In this document: piece after piece, positions 1 through 9,900 of the stretch | Layout of the letters: each line of letters begins with the position of its first letter | Numbering within the stretch: the first letter of the stretch is position 1 | Assembly: GCA_029747585.1 (NCBI GenBank) | Contig: JAPEVF010000844.1 | Span: 1 to 19,394 of the forward strand | DNA: 19,394 nt | Origin: Pleurotus djamor | Lineage: Eukaryota > Basidiomycota > Agaricomycetes > Agaricales > Pleurotaceae | Direction of reading: 5' to 3' | Notes under the pieces: generated by a model | Databases searched by the model: none | What the model saw: only the letters and a program-made list of their open reading frames with translations | Told to the model about the DNA's origin: nothing | Program-made: the position numbers and the translations under genes

Positions 1-280
1 GACATTCAGCCGATTCAACCGAAGCTCAGAAGAGGGAAGTAGAACACTTGCATCGGATCATTGAAGCCAAGGACAAGACGATCCAATTACTTCGAGCACG
101 CCTCAGTCGTTCTGAAGCAAAGCTCTCCCTGCGACGGCCGATGTCAGTTCTCGGTGGTCAGGTATGTCTAACGACGAGATTGAAGCACTCGAACGCGACC
201 TCCAAGCAGAGTGCGAGAAACTCGCGGGATTGGATCTAAATGATGTGTATTCGAGAGTGGTAGAGCTAGTCCAGCAGTGA
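1..280 (+). CDS. 3' end of an unknown coiled-coil protein (5' truncated)
   Basis: Only the last part of this gene is in the window. Frame 3 is open from the left edge and encodes a charged, heptad-like stretch (HRIIEAKDKTIQLLRARLSR). The terminal exon lies in frame 2, from about 162 to the TGA at 278-280; it reads MSNDEIEALERDL and ends VVELVQQ. The two frames can be joined by a short intron, either 106-161 (GTCGTT...GTCAG, 56 nt) or 109-161 (GTTCTG...GTCAG, 53 nt). Both have weak 5' sites, and a single-base sequence error near 160 would also explain the switch. The composition (Glu, Lys, Arg, Leu) suggests a coiled coil. I do not recognise the family. It converges on the minus-strand COA8, with 100 bp between the two stops. 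Confidence 0.5.
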
Positions 281-380
281 GCAACGTGAACCATCTATGT
301 AATTAGGTCCACAGAAGTATGTTAGCTACACGTCCTGTCATCAGGGGGGATGAACAGACCATTTAATCGGAGCGTTTGCT

Positions 381-955
381 TTAAAAACGAGACATCAATC
401 GGTCGTAGTGAACGCGTACACCCAAAACCATGCAATCAACGAGACGCTTCCGCCACTTGTTTGTGTAGTCGTCCGTGCGGGAGGCTTCTTGTGTTAACCA
501 TTGAGTGTAGAATTGTGAAAGGGCCTGTTCTTTCTGGAGGGCCGTTGAAGATTCTGGCAGACTAGATAGCACAGCTTCCTTGCCCGCTTCGAAGCGGAGG
601 TTACTCTGTTACGACTGGAGGTCAGCGGATCAGGAAAAGTGAAAACGGTGCAACGACGAACTTCTGTCCAGAAAGCTTGGTGGAAAGCATCTAACTGTTG
701 CCTTTGCAGTTTGAATTGAAGTTCACAATCATCTTTTCGGGGGAGTGCGTTTGGGACGAATTCAGAGAGGGAATAAGGATGGTTTAGATTGCTATTGTCT
801 GTGGACACGGAGAGGGAAGGTCCGTCGTCGTAGATGACCGGACGGAGGTGTGAAATGGGGTCAATCGGGCCCACAAGAAGACATCGTTTGGCGACGTGGA
901 ATGAGGAAGGTAGACGAGGTAGACGACGAGTGGATGCCAATATGCAAGGCGACAT
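381..955 (-). CDS. COA8: COA8 (APOPT1)-family cytochrome c oxidase assembly factor
   Basis: Two exons, 955-662 and 605-381, encode 172 residues. The intron is 606-661 (GTTCGT...AACAG, 56 nt on the minus strand). It removes an in-frame TAA and joins FWTE to SNLRFEAGKEAVLSSLPES in phase 0. COA8 proteins are mitochondrial proteins that support assembly of respiratory complex IV; human COA8 is also called APOPT1. Family-like features are DPISHLRPVIYDD (32-44), NHPYSLSEF (58-66), ELQFKLQRQQLDAFHQAFW and a C-terminal FYTQWLTQEASRTDDYTNKW block. Residues 1-26 are Arg-rich and lack acidic residues, as expected of a mitochondrial presequence. The ATG at 955 is the first usable start and lies only 35 bp after the AIM34-like stop. 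Family assignment is by recalled motif pattern, not by alignment. Confidence 0.8.
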
Positions 956-990
956 TCGGATGGAAGGAATTCAACAAGCGCTTGAAAGCT

Positions 991-1940
991 TCACCGCCAA
1001 CCTTCGATCCATAGTAGCGCTACAAACTCTAACTCGCGACTTCCAAGGCTTGACGATTTTAAATTATGCACAGGGATACTGTCTAGATACTTTTGGCATC
1101 TAACAAAGTTCAAAAAAAAGCCACGGAACCCCTTCTTCACATCCGTCCACTGAGGTAGTCCTATGTCTTCGGCAACGTCACCCCAGAAGCCTTGATCGGT
1201 CTTGGAGGAAGCTTGCTGGGGCTCGGAGGTGGCTGGCACAACGTCGGGCTCCTTGTGTGCATCGAATGGTGTATCAACGCCGACGGAGTCAACAAGATCA
1301 TGGGTAGGTCCTCCAGCAAGCTGAGTAACTTCGCCACCAACTACGACGAGCTTTGGTAGCGCGGGCTCGTTGATTTCCTCGACATCTGATTCAATAGACT
1401 CCGTGACTTGCTCCGAGTTCCACAGGTCGGGTACGTATGGCTTTTGTGAACAGAATAGATGAATGAGATGTACACCAGGAAATAGCAAAAGTTACCCACT
1501 ACTTGGATAAGAGGTTCCGGTTCTGGCTGGAAAGCGTCTGGGATATTTACCTTGAAAAAAGACTCTGCGTCTGAGGGGGAAGTTGCATCGGAGGGGGTTG
1601 GCTTTCCGGGGGCTTCTCCCTCAGATGCAGAAGTAGCGACAGTGGTCGCGTTCCGGACGGGAGTTTGGATAGGAAGTTGGCTAGAAAAGCTGAGCCTTTC
1701 GTGCTCCTGTATTCTTGAGATCAACGTGGCTTTGTTGCCCTTGCTTTGGAAGAGTCAGGACTGGTACCGTCGAAATTGGGCCAAAATTAATGGAGCTCAC
1801 GTAGATAACCCTCTATTCCTTGCCTCCTTCCTCAAGTCCACGACTGTCTCGTTCTGCCATGTCTTTGAAAGGAGCACGGAGGAAACAAAAGACCTCGTTT
1901 GGCCTCGACGGGCGACTGAGCGGACGGCGACGGAGAACAT
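991..1940 (-). CDS. AIM34: AIM34-like mitochondrial SAP-domain protein
   Basis: Three exons (1940-1801, 1743-1500, 1440-991) encode 277 residues. The introns are 1744-1800 (57 nt) and 1441-1499 (59 nt). The N terminus MFSVAVRSVARRGQTRSF is a good mitochondrial presequence. A SAP-like motif covers about residues 30-64: ETVVDLRKEARNRGLST, then KGNKATLISRIQEH across the first splice junction, which supports that junction. SAP motifs often bind DNA, and yeast Aim34 is a mitochondrial protein with a SAP domain. The rest is acidic and low-complexity, then GFWGDVAEDIGLPQWTDVKK. The final 40 or so residues, after a run of eight T on the coding strand (1112-1119), look non-conserved. One base fewer there would end the protein at once, so the C terminus is uncertain. 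It is the upstream member of a tight tandem pair with COA8. Confidence 0.7.
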
Positions 1941-2119
1941 GGTGTGTTGCACGTGAGCAAGCCATGACGCATGACGCTCTAATCGATCGCACTTAGGCGC
2001 CCAATACGGCCTCGTGTTGTGTGCATGGATGGACTTTGCCACTTGAATTGAAACCATGACCTTGACCGATTAAAAATCCCTCTGTCTGTATATTCCAACC
2101 CTGTCACGTCCCAAAGAAA
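1941..2119. promoter_or_regulatory. 179-bp divergent promoter between the AIM34-like gene and the uncharacterised + strand gene
   Basis: This short spacer must hold both start regions. It contains a CACGTG E-box (1950-1955) only 10 bp before the minus-strand ATG. A perfect tandem of ATGACGC (1964-1970 and 1971-1977), whose TGACGC core resembles a CRE half-site, lies just beyond. No clear TATA box is seen on either side. Factor assignments are inference. Confidence 0.5.
1964..1977 (+). repeat. Tandem 7-mer ATGACGC x2
   Basis: Two adjacent identical copies of ATGACGC lie in the AIM34-side half of the divergent promoter. The TGACGC core resembles a CRE/ATF-type half-site. The function is inferred only. 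Confidence 0.6.
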
Positions 2120-3974
2120 ATGCTCCTTTCTCCTGCGTAAGTCTCCCCTCACTGACCCCTTCCCCCCNAGCCCGCCTCAATTCTCCTCCCCCCAGTTCAA
2201 CAAGTGCAAGCTTGCCTTCACAATCTTTCTGGAACAAACTACGGCCAAAGACTAACAAGGAAGACACAACCCGTCAAGCACAGATGGCCCTGGCTCGCCA
2301 ACGTCTCCTCACCCTCGCTTACGGGGAGATGGAGACTATCAGGATGGTCAGTTCATTAAACCACTGAGATAAACTTCATTTAGCCCTGATCGACATTTAG
2401 CTACCGAATTCTTTTGCAGTTGCGTATTTTCACCTCAAATATACCATGTCTTTTCCCCAACACTTCTCTTAGGAACTCGAAGCCGTGGCACGAGACTGGG
2501 CTCGACCTCCCCCAGATGCCGTCTTCAACCTGCGAATACCAGTCGAATACGCATCGCTTCATGCTGCTGTGGGTGCCACTTCAATCGCTCTACCCAAAGA
2601 ACCTCTACCTTGTACTCACATCAGCGTTAGCGTCTGATAGCAGGTCCATACATCTATGTAGGTGATCTAGCTCTCAGCATTCGCTATGTTCAGTCCTCAC
2701 GTCCTCTCTACAGCTCAATAGTGAAGATTCGTACCAAATCGCTATTATGGGTGTTCAAGGCTCGAGAGTTGAGATCGTTAGTGATGCCCCTCCTCCTCCA
2801 GATGAACCACCGTATGTCAATTGATCCTGTTACTTTCCCCTTCGCTAATCTACTCTTGTAGTCCACCACCGTAAGTGTCTTTCAATAGCCTACATGGCAA
2901 CCCTTTACTCACACCGTCCAGCCCTCCACCCGTTCTGGACATGGATGCAACGTTCAATCTTGAACTCACCCCTGGCCAATACATCGCCCTTGATGTCTCC
3001 GTCAATTCCGAGGATGATATGGCCCGAATGGAAGATGGAACAACCGTTGACGGAACATTCTGGGGAAAGTTAGACATCGTCCACGACGGTGATACTCACA
3101 AGCTGGAGTTTACCGGCACACGACACAACAATCAACCCGACACATCTCCCGATTTCCTCTTCGACTCCAAAGTGGTAGCAAAGTTGGCTGTGGCTTCGAA
3201 ACCGCCTGCCGCCAAGTGTCAATTGAGTATCTTGACGCCAGAGATGCAATATTGCGATGTTGTACTATCGTTCTCCCCTTTGTGGAAGATTGGCACCACC
3301 TGGCCTCCGGCAGAATCAGTGGGCGAGAACAAAATCAAATTTTTCCTTCGGGTTCACCCTGGCGGTGCGTTAGAACACTTTGAAAGTGAAGTGGTTACGA
3401 CTGCACTGTATTATGAAGCTATGTGCGTTTGCTTTCCTTCCGATTCATCGCTTCTGTCTATCCTGACCACCCGCAATGTCTAGACCGGACCCAGCAATGA
3501 TTGAACCTAATGACTTTATCGCCCCTCGCAATGGCTTTGCAATGTCATTCCGAGATTTTATTCCCCATCTAATCAATGTCCTCAGTCAACTGGGGATGTC
3601 CGTTCATGCTCGGACGAGTTTCATCAAGTTCGTCAATCATTTTGCGTATCTTGCGCTGTTGTATTCTAACCGTCTGCTGTAGCAATAATATGCCTGCCTT
3701 CGCGCAGCACAAAAACATAGCCTACCGATTCCTCCGTCCACGCCAGATCGCGGCTGCTGTGGACATCTCAGTCGCAAGCGAACTCTGTGTATTCACGCGA
3801 CTATTCTTAATCTTCCGAGGTCTATCTGACGACGACTTGGGCATCTTCTCCGGCGCTGGCGAAAAGGAAGCCAATTCCATGAATTGGCGAGAAGTTGTAG
3901 GTTGGTCTGAGGACTCGAAGGACACTACATTGTTTAGAATCTTGGAGACATCTGTATTAGAAATTTCTGGCTAA
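2120..3974 (+). CDS. Uncharacterised fungal protein, nine exons
   Basis: Exons 2120-2136, 2196-2346, 2473-2568, 2631-2657, 2714-2811, 2862-2870, 2922-3422, 3484-3627 and 3683-3974 sum to 1335 nt (444 residues) with all phases consistent. The N terminus contains FWNKLRPKTNKEDTTRQAQM, followed by LARQRLLTLAYGEMETIR. Next come LIAGPYIYLNSEDSYQIAI and an acidic polyproline linker (APPPPDE, then DE with eight Pro). The middle is predicted beta-rich (FNLELTPGQYIALDVSVN, TFWGKLDIVHDGDTHKLEF). The C-terminal part has SFRDFIPHLINVLSQLGMS, HARTSFI and NIAYRFLRPRQIAAAVDISV. I recall this last pattern from many unannotated fungal proteins, but no function is known to me. No signal peptide or membrane segment is evident. 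Intron 1 contains an N (2168), intron 2 is long (126 nt), and exon 6 is a 9-nt microexon. Confidence 0.75.
2862..2870 (+). other. 9-nt microexon inside a polyproline tract
   Basis: The exon TCCACCACC sits between introns 2812-2861 (GTATGT...TTGTAG, 50 nt) and 2871-2921 (GTAAGT...GTCCAG, 51 nt). Both flanking splice sites are strong. It enters in phase 2 and leaves in phase 2. Inclusion gives eight consecutive prolines and skipping would give five with no frameshift. Confidence 0.75.
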
Positions 3975-4400
3975 TTTCTCTCAATCTGCTCACATTTTCT
4001 ACTTGTCTTCTACGTGCACATTCATACTGTTTTGACCTCCTTTGCTTCTGGTCCTGGTTCCCTTTACGATATGTTACACGCTTACTATTGTACTCATCGA
4101 TGCCTTGTTCTTATCACCAGTCTTCTTCCATTATTGAGTTATTTACACTGTATTCTACGCTGTTCTATTGCTGTTCTACTTTATAAGTTATAACCAACTC
4201 AAAATTTCATTTGGCAAATTATGTGACATTTTGGATGCGCCTCACGTGACTGTGACTGGTAACACGACGCGTTGTTTCCGACGTCACTGACTCACATCCT
4301 GAACGCGACGATCGATCACAACAATCATTTGCTCAGCTCTTAGCTATACCATTCGAAGACTATGCCTAAAATTTCACAATAGTGAGCTTATATCAAGATA
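3975..4400. other. Intergenic region: 3' end of the uncharacterised gene and CMR1 promoter
   Basis: The first half (to about 4200) is T-rich and low-complexity, like a fungal 3' UTR and terminator. No ORF or RNA gene is visible. The second half holds the promoter motif cluster listed separately. Confidence 0.6.
4242..4294 (+). promoter_or_regulatory. Cluster of consensus-like promoter motifs upstream of CMR1
   Basis: Within 53 bp, ending 106 bp before the CMR1 ATG, are four motifs: the palindrome TCACGTGA (4242-4249, E-box), ACGCGT (4267-4272, identical to the MluI cell-cycle box), CGACGTCA (4279-4286, CRE-like) and TGACTCA (4288-4294, AP-1/Gcn4-type). The motif matches are seen directly. 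In yeasts these are recognised by bHLH, MBF, CREB/ATF and Gcn4-type factors respectively. Whether they act here is inference. Confidence 0.45.
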
Positions 4401-6634
4401 ATGTCCATGATGGAGGCTAATATTGGTGTATATAGCGAGCTGGATCGTGAGGCGAATATTGCCAGAAATCGCGCTCTCCTAGAGCAACTTGAGCTCTCCC
4501 AAGCCGTTGCTTCGCTTCCTTTGAAGGCTGCCAAGGTCGTGAACAAGGCGAAACCCGTTCAGCCGGCACAGAAGAAGAGGAAACTCGAAGCCGAAGCTGA
4601 AGCCCCCCGACGTCAATCCGCTCGACTACGCAGAGGGGCTATTGACCCTAAAGAAACCCCCGACCAAAAGCGAAAGCGCGAGGCTGAAGAGGAAGAACGA
4701 CGTGCTATTGAGGCAGAAGAGAGATTGGAAGCGGAAGAGCGCGCCCGGGCTGCTAAACGACCGCGGCATCATGAGTTGGACCTCCATGCACTAGTTGGGG
4801 ATCAAGGGGCTGAGGAGTTGTCGACGCTGTCTACGTCTTTGAAGATGGTTTTGAAAGAGGACCATCCACGTAGAGCCGGTGACATTGACGCGTTCGAATT
4901 CGAGGACCATAAAGAAGAGGAACAAGCCGTGAAGGAACTCAGGAGTAAATTGCAGTCACTCAAGGTTGTTGCTCGAGCAAAGGTCACCGAAGATCGTGTG
5001 TACAGTGCCGCTTATCATCCAGGTAGGTGAAGCCTCTCCACAACGATATTCGAGTGTCTTATGCCTGGTACTTGCAGAACCGTCGAAAGACTTGATATTT
5101 TTCGGAGGTGAGTCACCTTGATGATCGCTTTACTTCATCCTTTCCTTTAAACATGGTCTCTAGACAAACATGGCCAACTGGGTATTTGGGACGCTCGTGC
5201 TCCCTCTGACGAAGTCGATGATGAAGACGACGCGAACGTAGCTTCAGACAACAGGGAAGGAGGCAAATATTGGCGGTTGCAGCTTCATTGGCCTGCTACA
5301 TCGAAGTCTTCTATCTCCTGTCTCAAATTCAACCCTACCAACTCGCATAGTGTAAGCGTCCTTCTTTCTGATTGTCATATCGACTCCTGACGAATCTCAG
5401 GTATACAGTGCTTCATATGACTGCACAATACGGCACCTCTCGTTCGAAACAGAAATATCCACGGAAGTATTCTCCACAGAAGACGGACTGATATCCAGCT
5501 TCGACCTCACACCTTCCGGCTCTGAAATGTGGATCTCAGATTCACTCGGAGGTGTAACGCATGTTGACCTGCGGCTAGACAAATCGAAGGCACAGTGGTA
5601 TGGCCTTTCGGACCAGAAGATTGGTTGCCTGAGTTTGAACCCCACCCAACCTAACTTTATGGTCACGGCTTCAAACAGTCGCGAATTGAGGTTAGTGGTA
5701 TCTCCTCAGCGTTTGTCGAAGCCTTCATTCAGACCGCACTCTAGAATATGGGACATTCGTAAACTCAGCGACATAGTGGGCGAAGTACAAGACACCAAGC
5801 CGCCGACCTCAACAAGTGGTTCCAGCGCGGGCGACTCATCACAATTTGATGCGCAAACTGTCTTAGAGTATGCTTCCTCAAAGAAGGGGACTGGCTGTCT
5901 CAGAGGAGAGTGGCGGCATGATAAGTCTGTGAGTTCCGCATATTGGGACCCCAGGGGCCGTGGGATCGTCAGCACCAGTTATGATGATACTCTTCGGTGT
6001 TGGTTTTTCCGCCTTTTTGTTCAAGCATGCACCGGACTGACCTGCTTTCCCAGTGTGGGACATAAAGCCGTCCAGTTTTGATACGGCCGACGTATTCCCT
6101 TCTTCTCGTCCATTCAGCCGGATTCGCCACAACTGCCAAACAGTGCGTCTTGTTTTTTTGGGTGTGCAAATGTGCGTCGAATTGATCAATGATTGATGGC
6201 CCATTTGTCGCCATAGGGGAGGTGGCTAACGATCCTCCGTGCTCAATGGTCTCCAAATCCGGACGTTTATCCTCATTTCACGGTTTGTTCTTTTGATCTG
6301 ACAGGGTCCAAAATTTGCATTGCTCATCATTTGCGCAGATTGGCAATATGGACCACTCACTGGACATCTTCACATGCAAGGTACGGGGATTGAGATTTAT
6401 AGTACCATGTTTTATCCTCACCGAATATACGAAGGGTGATCTCATAACAAGGTTGTCTGACCCTACAAAGTGAGTTGGGTCGTCACTCGAACCCTCGCAA
6501 CCTGCTTACATGTCAACAGGATCACAGCCGTTCAAGCTGTAACTTGTTCGCATCCCAAAGTTCTCGAAAGAGCTGCAAGTGGCAATGGTAGTGGGCGCTG
6601 TGTACTGTGGGCCCCCAAAGCCACGAATGACTAA
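4401..6634 (+). CDS. CMR1: CMR1 / WDR76-type WD40 DNA-damage-binding protein
   Basis: Ten exons: 4401-5022, 5078-5107, 5164-5351, 5401-5690, 5745-5998, 6054-6142, 6217-6282, 6339-6380, 6435-6469 and 6520-6634. They total 1731 nt (576 residues) with consistent phases. The N-terminal 200 residues are charged, with basic clusters (KKRKLE, RRQSARLRRG) suitable for nuclear import and DNA contact, then a Glu/Arg-rich helix. The C-terminal part is a beta-propeller with WD-type signatures: GIWDAR (224-229), VYSASYDCTIRHLSFE (from 281), LRIWDIRK (376-383), SYDDTLRLWDIK (to about 466), then RWLTILRAQWSPNPDVYPHF and GNMDHSLDIF. Yeast Cmr1 is nuclear, binds UV-damaged DNA and acts in replication-stress and protein-quality control; WDR76 is the animal relative. 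The start is the first ATG in frame. The last four introns are 50-74 nt and every join is needed to keep the propeller in frame. Confidence 0.88.
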
Positions 6635-6940
6635 TTTGTAAGAGGATCTTCGAAGGTATTACCGGGGAGTGTGTCCTCGGCCATGTATGCTGTCAATCTG
6701 GCTTTATGAAAGTCAGTGCGAGGAGCATATGCACACGGCGATAAATTGGATTTGGTCGCCTAGAAGAGAGTAGAGTGAACATATTAGCTGTGAGGATTGT
6801 AGATAGCAATGATATTCGGAGACAGAAGTTATGGTCGGCAAAACATCTTTTCTTGATATGACTTCGGGGATTGCCGAAAAGGGGGGCCTTGTTGCCCTCG
6901 CATGATCAGCATTTTGTATTAGCTCTCAGCCAAAACAACC
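6635..6940. other. Intergenic region between CMR1 and the kinesin gene
   Basis: This 306-bp spacer holds the CMR1 3' UTR and the kinesin promoter. I see no supported gene, RNA or strong motif. An ATG-less open stretch from 6871 overlaps the kinesin start in another frame and is treated as a shadow. Confidence 0.5.
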
Positions 6941-9900
6941 ATGGCCCCGTCGCCGTCGTCGTCGTCGACGACATCGGTCCAAGTCGGTACGTGTGCTCCC
7001 AGAAAACAACGCGGATAAAGTCATTTTCCCTCATCGTGCATCCTCTAGCCCTTCGCATCCGCCCTACGACCTCCCAGGACCTCGTTTCCATCCCCGCCAG
7101 ATTTCAGAAAACCGTCATACATGCCATTTCGAGCACAACAGTCGCCGTTGATGCCACAAACCCTCCTCAGACTGGCGGAAACACTCCAACCACACCTTCG
7201 TCTGCTTCCTCAGCCAAGAAGCCAACGTTCTCCTTCGACCAGGTTCACCCGCCGAGCACGACTCAACATGGTCTTTTTACTTCAACCGCCGAGCCCCTTG
7301 TAGCTCGTTTCCTCGAGGGATTCAACTGTACCATCCTTGCTTACGGCCAGACAAGTAGCGGGAAGACGTTCACTATGACCGGTATCGACCTTGATGCCGA
7401 CCCTTCTGATCCTAACAACGGCATGGGCATAATACCTAGGGCGGTTTCTACCATCTTCTCGAAGGCGAGGCAGCTCAAAGAAGAACGTGGTTCCTCATGG
7501 AATTTCAGCCTCAAGGGATCGTTCATAGAGATTTACAACGAGGACCTGATTGACCTTCTAAGTATGGACGACGCTGTTGGTGGGAGGAGGGAAGTACAGA
7601 TACGCGAAGACAAGGACGGACACATTATCTGGGGAGGCTTGCGTGAAGTGAACGTCAAAAACGCGAGTGAGGTCATGTCGTACGTTCCTTTTCGATGACT
7701 TCTGTTACCCCACACCAACCTTCTTTTCCCGGCCCAGGCTCATTCGGAAAGGAACTTCTATACGGCGTACGAATGAGACTGACATGAACGCTCAATCGTC
7801 TCGCTCTCATGCCATCTTCTCGCTTACACTTACCCAGAAGAAGTTTGTAGGCTCTGGACAGCCTCCTCGTTCCAGTTCACCCCTTCCACCGGGACGTTCT
7901 CCTTCTAGACTCGCACGCCCTGGATCCATGTATGCATCTCCGTCCGCGTCAGGAAACCGAGCCTCATCACCAACCCCCGGTCGACCTGCCACCCCAAGTT
8001 TCGCGTCCGCCATGGGCCGCGGGGGCCTTCGCCCTTCCAGCGCCTTAGGACACATCAGTGAGCGTCCAAAGCCAACCACCGATGATGATAGTGGAGAATG
8101 GGTGACCATCACCTCCAAGTTCCATTTCGTTGATCTGGCTGGTTCCGAACGGGTACGTGCGCGTTCATATGATGTTTGGGTAGCTCTAATGGCTCGTTTA
8201 GCTGAAACGCACCGCTGCGGCCGGCGAACGGATTAAAGAGGGCATTTCGATTAACAGTGGGCTTCTTGCCCTCGGCAACGTTATCTCTGCTCTGGGCGAT
8301 CCCGCTCGAGCGAAGAGCCACACCGCTACTCATGTCCCTTATCGTGACTCCAAGCTTACCCGCCTTCTTCAAGATTCGTTGGGTGGAAATGCACATACCC
8401 TCATGATCGCTTGCATCAGCCCTGCGGAGTGGAATGCGGCTGAAACTGTGAACACGCTCAAGTATGCCAATCGAGCTCGCAACATCAAGAATCGAGCCGT
8501 AGTCAACGAGAAAGAAGATGGTTGGGACGATGTGGAATGGCTCCAAGGCACCGTCCTGCGCCTCAGGAAGGAACTGAAATCCATCAAATCAGGGAGTATC
8601 CCAGAGAACGGAGTTGCTGAACCCCAGGTTATCGAGGGCGCGGGCAAGAAGGTCCTTGCGCAAATGAGCGAGCTCCAGAGCAATTACGAGGATTTGCGAG
8701 AGAAGTTCGTCGAGCGCACCGAGGAACTAACTAGACTTCGTCGCGAATTAGGTGAGAGACACAGGACCTCAAGTTCAGGGGCTGTCGGCGGAACGGCGAA
8801 ATATGAGGAGATTGTTGGTCCTGTTATTGAGGAGTACGAGAAGACCATCGCTGCGATGGAGGCAGAGCTCAGCCTCAATCGTGCAGCGTTGCGGCATACG
8901 AATGAGATGGTGGAAGAAAAGGAAGATGAATTTACGGCACTTTCAGAACGCCACGCTGCGACCGAACTCTATGTGGAAGAACTCAGGTCTCGTGTTGCCA
9001 AGCTCACTGAGAGGGAAGCTTCCACTGAAGTATGTGTTCATCTTACTTGGCTCGTCTCGGGATGTTTACCTTTTATATAGGCCTATGTCCGTGATCTTGA
9101 GGAGAAAGTCAAACTGTATGACGAAACGTCCCTTACCTCCAGCGAATCCATGACGGATCTCAAGCGCGAAATTACCCGCTTCAAGGATTCAGAGAGCCAT
9201 TCTACCCAGTATATCGCAGACCTTGAAGCTCGTCTAGCGCGCTCCGACGAATCTGTCCTCGACCTTCAACAGACGATCGTGAAGCTTGAGAGAGACTGTG
9301 ACCGACGCCGTGAAGAAGTCGAAGTTCTTCAGTCGCGCCTTAGTGCTTTGCAACGCGATGGTGAAAGCTGGCGAGTTGACCTCGAAGAACGCGAAAAGCG
9401 AGTCAAGGAGCTTGAAGAGCGTATGGAGGAATGGGAACGACGCAAGCAGGAGGCTGGTGAAGCGCGTGTACGATTGGGAGCCGTAGTTGGAGAAGTTGCT
9501 CAGGCGCGGCGCAGCTTAGAGCTCGACCTTGTGGGCATGACGAGCAGTACCGCCTCATCCGTTGGCTCAACGCCTGCTCCAACCAACGGTCGCACGTCCC
9601 CCGTACCCCGAAGAACCCACGACCCCTACTCGATCCGACCATTCGCTTGAAAGTCAATTGTCTTCACTTCAACAGACTCATACCGCCACTCTTGCTGATC
9701 TGGCCTCCGTCACGGCGAAGTATAGGGACGCCCTCTCTGAGATCTCCGACCTAGCCGCTCAAATCCAAGAAGCTAAACTTAGCAATTCCGCGGTCACGGA
9801 TTCTCCCCGCCAGGAAAACATATTGGAGCTTTCTCCCCGTCGTCGAAAGATGACAACTAGTCGAAGCCGCGAAGCCAACGATATCCAGACCCAACTCAAT

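Noticed and set aside
494..955. COA8 read as a single-exon 153-residue protein
   Set aside because: Reading through loses the family C terminus; removing intron 606-661 restores FWTE-SNLRFEAGKEAV and the conserved tail.
834..1103. Plus-strand 89-residue frame over COA8 and AIM34
   Set aside because: It overlaps two supported minus-strand genes and has no motif or splice support.
6871..7698. Kinesin starting at 6871 without the first intron
   Set aside because: That frame lacks an ATG at its start and disrupts the first beta strand; splicing 6987-7048 gives the standard VQVALRIRPT start after the ATG at 6941.
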